The notes beneath the pieces are model-generated. The model had not been told where the DNA came from. It did no database searches and saw only the letters and a program-made list of their open reading frames with translations. DNA of 13,978 nt from an uncultured Peptoniphilus sp. (GTDB lineage Bacteria > Bacillota > Clostridia > Tissierellales > Peptoniphilaceae): contig CAMYEJ010000018.1 in assembly GCA_947254665.1 (NCBI GenBank), positions 1 through 13,978 of the forward strand, given 5' to 3'. Positions 1 through 6,518 of this stretch are shown here, in pieces. Position 1 is the stretch's first letter. Each line of letters starts with the position of its first letter. Both the position numbers and the translations under genes were made by a program.

Positions 1-189
1 TTTAGAAGTTAATGTAGAATTTTGTTGCCCTCTATTTCTAGAAAAAATTTTATATCCCAATTCACTTTCTATGCGTTTTAAATTTTTTACAATTGTTGGC
101 TGGCTAAGATACAAAGCCTTGGCAGTGTTGGATAAATTGCCTGCCTCGTTAATTTTTAAAATTATTTGTATATCTTTAATACTAAGCAT
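1..189 (-). CDS. LysR-family transcriptional regulator, N-terminal part (cut by left edge)
   Basis: The minus strand is open from ATG at 189 to the window edge, giving the first 63 residues of a protein. These form a typical LysR winged helix-turn-helix: an N-terminal helix (about 3-13), helix 2 with AGNLSNTAKAL (about 16-26), the recognition helix LSQPTIVKNLKRIESELG (about 28-45), and the start of the wing, YKIFSRNRG (46-54). The effector-binding domain lies outside the window. The gene is divergent from the symporter/desulfhydrase/C-S lyase operon at 300-3665. In this family that layout usually means the regulator controls its neighbour and itself, so a role as sulfur-amino-acid-responsive activator is inferred. 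A weak AAGGAA lies 12-13 bases upstream of the ATG. The family call is firm; the ligand is unknown. Confidence 0.88.
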   Translation of the reverse strand, partial: MLSIKDIQIILKINEAGNLSNTAKALYLSQPTIVKNLKRIESELGYKIFSRNRGQQNSTLTSK

Positions 190-222
190 TTATATAATAT
201 TCCTTTTAGTAATATTATATAA
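190..222. repeat. 12-bp-arm inverted repeat, candidate LysR operator
   Basis: TTATATAATATT (190-201) is the exact reverse complement of AATATTATATAA (211-222), with a 9-base spacer. It lies immediately before the lysR start codon and covers the -10 element of the proposed lysR promoter. Only half of it would be transcribed from that promoter, so an operator for autoregulation is more likely than an RNA hairpin. The arms are pure A/T, so chance in an AT-rich spacer cannot be excluded. Confidence 0.5.
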
Positions 223-242
223 TCTATAATACTATTTTACAA
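214..242 (-). promoter_or_regulatory. Predicted sigma-A promoter of lysR
   Basis: On the minus strand TTGTAA (242-237) is followed after 17 bases by a perfect TATAAT (219-214). Transcription would start near 207, giving a very short leader before the ATG at 189. The -10 sits inside the 190-222 inverted repeat, and the -35 lies next to the palindrome at 245-255. Confidence 0.5.
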
Positions 243-244
243 GT

Positions 245-255
245 TTACAGTGTAA
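245..255. promoter_or_regulatory. Palindrome TTACA-G-TGTAA, candidate regulator site
   Basis: TTACA (245-249) and TGTAA (251-255) form a perfect 11-base dyad. A second TTACA copy lies at 237-241, so TTTACA occurs twice at 8-base spacing (236-241, 244-249). The site lies between the divergent genes, about 45 bases upstream of the symporter ATG and beside the lysR -35. LysR proteins commonly bind short interrupted dyads there. No convincing consensus plus-strand promoter was found in this spacer, which would suit an activator-dependent operon. Function is inferred. Confidence 0.4.
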
Positions 256-299
256 TGGTAGGCTTAAATTAACAAAAATAATTTTTAAGAGGAGGAATT

Positions 300-1523
300 A
301 TGAAAAAGAAGAAAGACTTACTTCCAGTTTTTTTGATAATTGGAATTATAATTGGTGCATTAATAGGTGCAATTTTTAAAGAAAAGGCACAAATACTTAA
401 ACCTTTAGGTGATATATTTTTAAACCTAATGTTTACTATTGTAGTTCCTTTAGTTTTTGTTTCAATATCTTCTTCAGTTGGTAATATGACCAACATGAAA
501 AGATTAGGGAAAATTTTGGGGTCTACTGTTACTGTGTTCATAGTTACAGGTTTAATATCTGCAGCTTTTATATTGGTATGTGTTAATGTATTCCCTCCAG
601 CAGCAGGAACAAAAATTGCTTTAAAAGCTGAAGATGTTGGACAAATGGCAAGTGCATCTGACCTTATTGTAGGAAGTTTAACTGTAACAGATTTTCCAGA
701 ACTACTTTCTAAGTCACATATGTTACCATTAATTATATTTTCTATACTTTTTGGTGTATCTGTATCAATGATGGGTGGAGAAGATTCACCTGTTGGAAAG
801 TTATTAAATAACTTAGAAAAAGTTGTAATGAAGATGGTAAATATAATAATGTTATATGCGCCTATAGGTCTAGGAGCTTATTTCGCAAATCTTATTGGTG
901 AATTAGGTCCAGAATTGATTGGAGATTATGGGAAAGTTTTATTAATATACTATCCTCTTGTAATAATTTATTTTGTTACAATGTTTCCTGTATATTCATA
1001 CTGGGCAGGTGGTAAGACTGCAGTGAAAAGAATGAGAAAAGCGATATTAAAACCTGCTATTACTGCATTTTCTACTCAATCTTCTGCTGCAACAATACCA
1101 GCCAACAAAGAAGCTTGTAATGAAATAGGAGTACCTACTGATATTTCAGATATAGTTTTACCAATGGGTTGCACAATGCACATGGACGGATCAGTACTAT
1201 CATCTATTTTAAAAATAAGTTTTCTATTTGGAATATACCAAATGCCATATGTAGGGGTTAAGGTATATGCACTTTCAATAGTGGTTTCAATTTTAGCTGC
1301 TTTTGTACTAAGTGGAGCACCAGGTGGAGGACTTGTTGGAGAAATGCTTATTGTATCATTATTTGGTTTTCCACCAGAAGCATTCCCTATAATTGCTACA
1401 ATAGGATTCTTAGTTGACGCTGGTGCTACTATGGTTAACTCATCTGGAGATACTATTGCGTCAATGATGGTTGCAAAACTTGTTGAAGGTAAAGACTGGA
1501 CAAATAAAGAAAATATAAATTAA
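300..1523 (+). CDS. DAACS-family (SLC1-like) sodium-coupled amino-acid symporter, probably for a neutral or sulfur amino acid
   Basis: Membrane symporter of the dicarboxylate/amino acid:cation family, 407 residues, the usual family length. Diagnostic elements appear in order: hydrophobic helices from residue 8; the serine-rich hairpin HP1 at about 258-267 (STQSSAATIP); the helix-7 motif HMDGS at 294-298; the HP2 loop SGAPGGG at 338-344; and helix 8 at about 370-392 with D373, T377, N380 and D384. Aligned by eye with GltPh, D373 matches the amino-group-binding Asp394, but A376 replaces Arg397, which holds the side-chain carboxylate of aspartate or glutamate. H294 replaces Asn310. A neutral substrate is therefore inferred. 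Start: ATG at 300 with GGAGG at 291-295. First gene of an operon with a desulfhydrase and a C-S lyase, 8 bases upstream of the next gene, which points to cysteine, cystine or an S-conjugate. Family firm, substrate not. Confidence 0.85.
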   Translation: MKKKKDLLPVFLIIGIIIGALIGAIFKEKAQILKPLGDIFLNLMFTIVVPLVFVSISSSVGNMTNMKRLGKILGSTVTVFIVTGLISAAFILVCVNVFPPAAGTKIALKAEDVGQMASASDLIVGSLTVTDFPELLSKSHMLPLIIFSILFGVSVSMMGGEDSPVGKLLNNLEKVVMKMVNIIMLYAPIGLGAYFANLIGELGPELIGDYGKVLLIYYPLVIIYFVTMFPVYSYWAGGKTAVKRMRKAILKPAITAFSTQSSAATIPANKEACNEIGVPTDISDIVLPMGCTMHMDGSVLSSILKISFLFGIYQMPYVGVKVYALSIVVSILAAFVLSGAPGGGLVGEMLIVSLFGFPPEAFPIIATIGFLVDAGATMVNSSGDTIASMMVAKLVEGKDWTNKENIN

Positions 1524-1531
1524 AAAGGAAA

Positions 1532-2488
1532 ATGATGAAAAAATTAAAAATTGGAAATACTCCAACTCCGATATTTAAAATAAATTCATTAAGCGATAGA
1601 TATAACACAAATATATTTATTAAAAGAGATGATTTTTCTGGAATAGAATTCTCAGGTAACAAAGTTAGAAAATTAGAATATCTTTTTGGTGATATTTTAA
1701 GTAACAATTATGATACAGTTATTACTACTGGTGGTGTTCAATCTAACCATGCTAGAGCTACTGCTGCAGTTGCGGCTATGTTTGGAATAAAATGTTACTT
1801 GGTTTTAAATGGAAAAGAAGAGGAGTTTGAGGGAAATTTATTTCTAGATAGGGCTTTTGGTGCTGAAATTATATTTTCTAGCACTCCGGAGGCTGAAATG
1901 GAATCTCTAAAAAAAGAGCTTACAGAAAAAGGTAGAAAGGTCTATATAATACCTATGGGTGGCTCAAATGAACTTGGATCTCATGGATACCTTGATGAGT
2001 TTAAAGAGATACTTGATTATGAAAAAGATAATAATATCAAATTCAGCACTATAACACTTGCAACTGGTTCAGGCGGAACCTATGCGGGGTTATACTATGG
2101 AAATTATTTGCTAGATAATGGTTTTAAAACTATTTACGGAATATCTGTAAATAATAGCGAAGAATTTTTTAAAGAGAAGATAGGTAAAATTCTTAAAAAC
2201 ATTGATGGCGATGTTGATGTATCGAAAATAAGTATTAACGATAATTTCATCGGAGAGGGATATGCTAAATTCACTGAAGATGAAATGAGATTCTATCTAG
2301 ATATAGCTAAAGAAACTGGAATACTTCTAGATCCTTGTTACACAGGGAAGGCGTTTAGAGGATTTATTTCAATGATTAAAAATGATGTATTGAATAGAGA
2401 AGATAATCATTTATTTATTCATACTGGAGGAATTTTTGGGTATACTAAAGAAATGAGAAGTATGATGAAAAAAATAATGGAGGAATAA
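1532..2488 (+). CDS. dcyD: D-cysteine desulfhydrase-type PLP enzyme (ACC deaminase superfamily)
   Basis: Fold-type II PLP enzyme of the ACC deaminase/D-cysteine desulfhydrase family, 318 residues, near full length. Visible: the Schiff-base lysine K44 in SGNKVRKLEY; QSNH at 70-73; the phosphate-binding loop TGSGGTYAG at 178-186; and the active-site DPCYTGKAFRG (267-277) and HTGG (297-300). ACC deaminase has Tyr-Glu where this protein has Y270-T271, and Leu where it has T298. These are the two positions known to separate ACC deaminase from D-cysteine desulfhydrase, so the expected reaction is D-cysteine to pyruvate, ammonia and sulfide. The related L-cysteate sulfo-lyase CuyA is an alternative. 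Two in-frame ATGs (1532, 1535) follow the GGA at 1527-1529; the second is better spaced. Middle gene of the operon, ending one base before the C-S lyase, whose ribosome binding site lies in its last codons. Confidence 0.82.
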   Translation: MMKKLKIGNTPTPIFKINSLSDRYNTNIFIKRDDFSGIEFSGNKVRKLEYLFGDILSNNYDTVITTGGVQSNHARATAAVAAMFGIKCYLVLNGKEEEFEGNLFLDRAFGAEIIFSSTPEAEMESLKKELTEKGRKVYIIPMGGSNELGSHGYLDEFKEILDYEKDNNIKFSTITLATGSGGTYAGLYYGNYLLDNGFKTIYGISVNNSEEFFKEKIGKILKNIDGDVDVSKISINDNFIGEGYAKFTEDEMRFYLDIAKETGILLDPCYTGKAFRGFISMIKNDVLNREDNHLFIHTGGIFGYTKEMRSMMKKIMEE

Positions 2489-2489
2489 A

Positions 2490-3665
2490 ATGTACGACTT
2501 TAATAGTACCTATAACAGATTGATTGAAGAAGCGAGCAAGTATCAATGTCTAAAAAAGAGCGGACTTGATAAGAATTCTGATATAATTCCGATGACAACA
2601 GCGGATATGGATTTTCCTTTAGCTCCAGAAATTAGAGAAGCGATTAAAGAATATGTTTCAACTCATGTTCTTGGATATTCTAGAGTAACAGAAGAATATA
2701 TCGACATTTGTATAGATTATTACAAAAAACAATATAACTACTCTCCGAATAAAGATAGCATTGTAACTGTACCAGGCATAGTTACCGCATTATCTACTAG
2801 CGTTGCAGCTTATTCAGAACCTGGAGACAAAGTAATTATATTTACTCCGGTATATCCACCATTTCATGAAGTTATAGAAATGCAAGGAAGAGTAGTCTGC
2901 GAGTCTAAATTAATAGATAGTGATGGATACTACACTATTGATTTCGAAAATTTAGAAAAACTTGCATCTGATCCAAAAGTTAAATTAATTTTACTTTGCA
3001 ATCCTCATAATCCAGGAGGAAGAGTTTGGACTAGAGAAGAACTTGAAAATGTAGAAAGAATTGCAAGAAAAAATAATCTTATTGTAGTAAGCGATGAAAT
3101 ACATTCTGATATTGTGTTTGAACCCTTAAAACATACTTGTTATGGAACTATAGATGGCTCAAAAGACCACTGCGTAGTATGCCATGCAGCGTCTAAAACA
3201 TATAATATTGCTGGACTTCAATGTTCAAATATAATTATAGAAAACAAAGAACTTTATGATAAGTTTGTCAATGTTAATCTATCAAGAGGTATTGAAAGAG
3301 CGAATGTTTTAGGAATGGTAGCAACTAAGGCTGCATATGAAAAGGCTGGAGATTGGAAAAAAGAAATGAAGAATGTAATTGCTGAAAACTTTGAAGTTTT
3401 ACAAAAATTCTTTGAAAACAAAAAAGAATTCAAATTAGCTAAAACAGAAGCTTCATTTTTAGCATGGCTAAATTATAAAAACCTAAATGTAAGTCATGAA
3501 AAATTTATGGAAGTCTTGAATGAATTTCATTTTTTAGCTGCTGATGGTTTAGATTATGGAGAAGCTAGCGAATATTATATAAGGATAAACGTTGGTTTAC
3601 CAAAAAATAAATTAATAGAAAACTTAGAAAGATTTGAAAAATGCATTCAAAGCATCAAAAACTAG
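2490..3665 (+). CDS. patB: MalY/PatB-family C-S lyase (cystathionine beta-lyase / cysteine desulfhydrase type)
   Basis: Cytosolic fold-type I PLP enzyme of aminotransferase class I/II, 391 residues as usual for MalY/PatB. Visible: the N-terminal ADMDF (38-42) typical of this subfamily; the phosphate-side turn around V94-T99; CNPHNPGGR (170-178) with N171; SDEIHSD (201-207) with D202 pairing the PLP pyridine nitrogen; SKTYNIAG (235-242) with Schiff-base lysine K236; and RINVGLP (365-371) with R365 for the substrate carboxylate. Family members cleave C-S bonds of cystathionine, cysteine or cysteine S-conjugates to pyruvate, ammonia and a thiol. Start: ATG at 2490 with GGAGG at 2479-2483, six bases upstream. 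Last gene of the operon; the terminator follows 24 bases after the stop. Together with the preceding gene it could cleave both D- and L-forms of a sulfur amino acid. Which thiol it releases cannot be read from sequence. Confidence 0.88.
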   Translation: MYDFNSTYNRLIEEASKYQCLKKSGLDKNSDIIPMTTADMDFPLAPEIREAIKEYVSTHVLGYSRVTEEYIDICIDYYKKQYNYSPNKDSIVTVPGIVTALSTSVAAYSEPGDKVIIFTPVYPPFHEVIEMQGRVVCESKLIDSDGYYTIDFENLEKLASDPKVKLILLCNPHNPGGRVWTREELENVERIARKNNLIVVSDEIHSDIVFEPLKHTCYGTIDGSKDHCVVCHAASKTYNIAGLQCSNIIIENKELYDKFVNVNLSRGIERANVLGMVATKAAYEKAGDWKKEMKNVIAENFEVLQKFFENKKEFKLAKTEASFLAWLNYKNLNVSHEKFMEVLNEFHFLAADGLDYGEASEYYIRINVGLPKNKLIENLERFEKCIQSIKN

Positions 3666-3689
3666 AGATAAAACAATAAAACAATAAAC

Positions 3690-3721
3690 AAAAATAGATC
3701 TGAATTTCCAGATCTATTTTT
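3690..3721. terminator. Bidirectional intrinsic terminator between convergent genes
   Basis: A perfect 13-bp stem (AAAAATAGATCTG at 3690-3702 with CAGATCTATTTTT at 3709-3721) and a 6-base loop. The stem is T-rich at its 3' end on both strands. It lies between the patB stop and the hydrolase stop (3725-3723), so it can end transcription from both sides. Confidence 0.85.
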
Positions 3722-3722
3722 A

Positions 3723-4481
3723 TTATTCAATTTCTTTTAAGAGATTTATTCCTCTTTCAAGCATATGGGTTGTTATTTGGTGGGTGGTTTTTTCAAATGT
3801 TTCAAAAATTATTCTGCCTTCGTCAAATCTTTCTTTTGCAACCGTATAAAATTCTCTATCGTATTCTGGATTTACTACGTCGTCTTCTGCTCCGTGGATC
3901 ATAAATAGTGGCCTATTCTCCATGTCTTCTATATGAATCATTGGATCCATTTGAAGGGAGAACTCGTACCTCCTATCCAAGGTCCAATCTTGTTCATCTT
4001 CTAAACTTTTTATATCTTCTACGATTCTTTGCCAGTTCATGCTTCCGTTAAAGAGTAGGGCTGCCTTTATCTTTTTGTTGAATGTGTAGATAGATCCTGC
4101 TGTGATTGCACCTAGACTGTGTCCGCTTACATATATATTTTCTTCGTCTGCGTTAAATTCTTCTATTGCAGCTTTAAAAATGGAAACAGATTCTTCTATA
4201 TTGTGCATTAGGACTCTTAAAAAGTAGTCTCTTTTTACTTCATCTTTTTCGTATTCGAGGCTTCCTCTTTCACCGTGGAATCTCGCTTCGGGTAGGATTA
4301 CTTGGTATCCGTAGGATGCGAAGATGGATCCTCTAAACACTTGGTTATTTCTACAGGAGCCCCAACCATGGTAAAAGATGATGGTTTTGTACTTATCCTT
4401 TTTTTCTTTTGGACGTATGACCCATGTAGGTATTTCGCCAACTTTTGTATCAATATATTCTAAAAATTCTGATCTTAACAT
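3723..4481 (-). CDS. Alpha/beta-hydrolase family esterase/peptidase-like protein
   Basis: Serine hydrolase with an alpha/beta fold, 252 residues from the preferred start, resembling Bacillus YitV-type proteins and the prolyl-oligopeptidase superfamily. Numbered from that start: the oxyanion-hole segment YHGWGS at about 37-42; the nucleophile elbow GHSLGA with S122; an acidic residue in HGAEDD (about 196-201) before VVNPEYD; and a histidine in TTHQ (about H234). There is no signal peptide, so it is cytosolic. The frame is open upstream to a TTG at 4493, but the ATG at 4481 has GGAGG (4491-4487) six bases before it, and that same GGAGG would lie inside the longer form. The start overlaps the ung stop by 7 bases, so translational coupling is likely. 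Last gene of the minus-strand cluster. Substrate not recognisable. Confidence 0.85.
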   Translation of the reverse strand: MLRSEFLEYIDTKVGEIPTWVIRPKEKKDKYKTIIFYHGWGSCRNNQVFRGSIFASYGYQVILPEARFHGERGSLEYEKDEVKRDYFLRVLMHNIEESVSIFKAAIEEFNADEENIYVSGHSLGAITAGSIYTFNKKIKAALLFNGSMNWQRIVEDIKSLEDEQDWTLDRRYEFSLQMDPMIHIEDMENRPLFMIHGAEDDVVNPEYDREFYTVAKERFDEGRIIFETFEKTTHQITTHMLERGINLLKEIE

Positions 4482-5143
4482 TTTATCCTCCAATCAGGGG
4501 GATTTTCCCCGTGCTTTATAAAATATTCATTTACTTTTGAAAATGGTTTGGAACCAAAAAATCCTCTGTATGCAGAGAGTGGGCTTGGATGTGGTCCTTC
4601 TATGATTAAATGGCCCTTATTTTTTAAAAGTCTCTTCTTGGATCTTGCGTGAGAACCCCAAAGAATAAATGCCATTGGTTCTTTCTTTTCATCCAGCACT
4701 TCTATGACTCTATCTGTGAAGAATTCCCATCCAATTTTTGAATGACTCATAGGAGATCCTTCACGAACGGTTAAGGTTGTGTTTAGAAGCATGATGCCAG
4801 ATTCAGCCCAGGATTTTAAATATCCTGTACTTGGTATTTCTATTCCTAAATCGGAGTTTAGTTCCTTATAAATATTTACAAGGCTTGGTGGAATTTTAAC
4901 ACCTGGCTTAACTGAAAATGCAAGTCCGTGGGCTTGGTTATATCCGTGATATGGATCTTGCCCAAGGATCAACACTTTGACCTTGTCATAATCTGTTAGA
5001 CGAAATGCTGAGAAAACATCGCTCTTTTTTGGATAGATTCTATAATTTTTATATTCTTCTTCCAAAAGTGACATGGTCTCTTTAAAGTAGGGCTTATCAA
5101 ATTCATCTTTTAAAATTTCGTCCCAAATTCTATTTAACTTCAT
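4475..5143 (-). CDS. ung: Uracil-DNA glycosylase, family 1
   Basis: Removes uracil from DNA at the first step of base excision repair. The protein is 222 residues, the usual length. The water-activating loop GQDPYHG is at 61-67, with D63 as catalytic aspartate and Y66 blocking thymine. The uracil-binding strand LLLNTTLTV is at about 118-126, with N121. HPSPLSAYRGFFGSKPF at 185-201 carries the catalytic H185 and the Leu minor-groove intercalation loop. The ATG at 5143 is preceded by GGAGG about six bases upstream and overlaps the TGA of the upstream trkA-like gene as ATGA. The gene in turn overlaps the hydrolase start. No functional link to the metal-transport neighbours is obvious; they share a transcript. 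Confidence 0.96.
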   Translation of the reverse strand: MKLNRIWDEILKDEFDKPYFKETMSLLEEEYKNYRIYPKKSDVFSAFRLTDYDKVKVLILGQDPYHGYNQAHGLAFSVKPGVKIPPSLVNIYKELNSDLGIEIPSTGYLKSWAESGIMLLNTTLTVREGSPMSHSKIGWEFFTDRVIEVLDEKKEPMAFILWGSHARSKKRLLKNKGHLIIEGPHPSPLSAYRGFFGSKPFSKVNEYFIKHGENPPDWRIKC

Positions 5144-6516
5144 CTTCTACCTCCAAATAGGTTGGGGAAGATTCTTCTCTTAGATATTCCTAAGAAGTTT
5201 AGAAGTTCATTTCTATTTTCTTTCTTAAAGAAGATTACTAATGTATCGTCCTTTGTAACTTCTGATTTTCCTATTGGAATGATGGCGAGGTTATCTTTTC
5301 TTATGATTGAACCTATTACTATATTTTTAGGTGGGTTTAACTCTGCCATAGTCTTTCCGATTAGATATGAATCGTCTTTTAATTTCACTTCTAAAACTTC
5401 GGCCCTGTCACCAAACATGTGGTAGATGTTTAAGCCTGCGTTCTTACCAATGAGGTTAAGAATTTTTCCAACTAATATTATCTTTGGATTTATTACCGCA
5501 TCTACTGGAAGGGAGTCGATAAATTTATTGTAGGTTCTAGAATATACTTTTAAGATTATATCTTTTATCCCAATTCCAGATGCGAGAAGTCCTATAGCAA
5601 TATTTAACTCATCTTCTTCTGTGGAAGCTATGAGTACATCCGCAGTCTTGAACTCTTCTTGAGAAGATTTAAGTTCGTTTTTAAAATTGTTTTTAATTAC
5701 AAATGCTTCTGGATATTTCTTGCGAAGGTCTCTTAATTTTTCATCGTCTTCTTCCACAATCTTTATATTCATTTCAGATACATTTTCTACTAGAGCTCTG
5801 GTTAAGTCTGAGTCGCCGATGATAGTCATTTCCTTTTTCTGTCTATTTTCTTCAAAATAAAAGTAAGTATTTTTAAGAGAAATTATATCTGGGGCAAGAC
5901 CCATTACATAGATTAGGTCGTCTCTTTCTATTACGGTCTGTCCAGTTGGGATGATGAGCTCGCTATTTCTTAGAATTCCCACCACTCTAACTGTGGACAA
6001 AAGTCCTATATCCTCGAGGTTTTTATTTACGAAATCCTCTGCATACTGAGCTTTTATGCTTGAGAGAAGCACCTTGCCGCCGGCGAAGATATCTGACTTA
6101 AATCCAATATCTTCTTCCACCATCTTCACGATGTACTTAGAAGCTTCTAGATCTTCGTTTATAATATAATCTATTCCAAATGACTCTTTATTTTTAATGA
6201 TGAAATTTATGTCGTCGTACCTATTTACCTTGGTGATGATATTTTTTGCTCCGTATTTTTTGCACATTTTTGAAAGTACAAAGTTTAAAAAGTCATCATC
6301 TTCTAAGATAAGAGAGTAGTCATAGCTTTCTAATTTAAGTGAAGATAAAAATTCGTCATCCAAAAGATTTCCAGAGATAATTTCTGCGGATTTTTTGTCG
6401 AAATCATTGTAGAATTTATCTGGATAGCCGACTACTGTTACTTCATCGTCATATATTTCTAAATTTTTAACTACTTGTTCTGATATTAACTTGGTTCCAA
6501 AGATTATAATCTTCAT
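5140..6516 (-). CDS. trkA: TrkA-like RCK protein (potassium-channel gating subunit) with degenerate nucleotide-binding motifs
   Basis: Cytoplasmic regulatory protein of 458 residues with the E. coli TrkA layout: RCK_N (1 to about 135), RCK_C (about 140-215), RCK_N (about 229-350) and RCK_C (about 367-432). Segments such as VINPKIILVGKILNLIG (341-357) and the two RCK_C halves (IIPTGQTVIERDDLIYVMG; IIPIGKSEVTKDDTLVIFF) match TrkA well. TrkA binds NAD(H)/ATP and gates TrkH. Here both Rossmann loops are degenerate: G7-T-K-L-I-S and G234-D-S-D-L-T replace GxGxxG, and the acidic residue at the end of strand beta-2 is not evident. No TrkH/KtrB gene lies in the window. Start ATG at 6516, two bases after the MntE-like stop; the TGA overlaps the ung start. 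Family firm; nucleotide binding and partner uncertain. Confidence 0.85.
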   Translation of the reverse strand: MKIIIFGTKLISEQVVKNLEIYDDEVTVVGYPDKFYNDFDKKSAEIISGNLLDDEFLSSLKLESYDYSLILEDDDFLNFVLSKMCKKYGAKNIITKVNRYDDINFIIKNKESFGIDYIINEDLEASKYIVKMVEEDIGFKSDIFAGGKVLLSSIKAQYAEDFVNKNLEDIGLLSTVRVVGILRNSELIIPTGQTVIERDDLIYVMGLAPDIISLKNTYFYFEENRQKKEMTIIGDSDLTRALVENVSEMNIKIVEEDDEKLRDLRKKYPEAFVIKNNFKNELKSSQEEFKTADVLIASTEEDELNIAIGLLASGIGIKDIILKVYSRTYNKFIDSLPVDAVINPKIILVGKILNLIGKNAGLNIYHMFGDRAEVLEVKLKDDSYLIGKTMAELNPPKNIVIGSIIRKDNLAIIPIGKSEVTKDDTLVIFFKKENRNELLNFLGISKRRIFPNLFGGRR

Positions 6517-6518
6517 AT

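Noticed and set aside
269..541. Minus-strand open frame of 90 codons opposite the symporter start
   Set aside because: It is antisense to a clearly conserved transporter, has no ribosome binding site or recognisable motif, and would run through the promoter region.
1453..1707. Minus-strand hydrophobic open frame of 84 codons across the symporter/desulfhydrase junction
   Set aside because: Shadow frame of two conserved genes; its hydrophobicity comes from the complement of AT-rich coding DNA.
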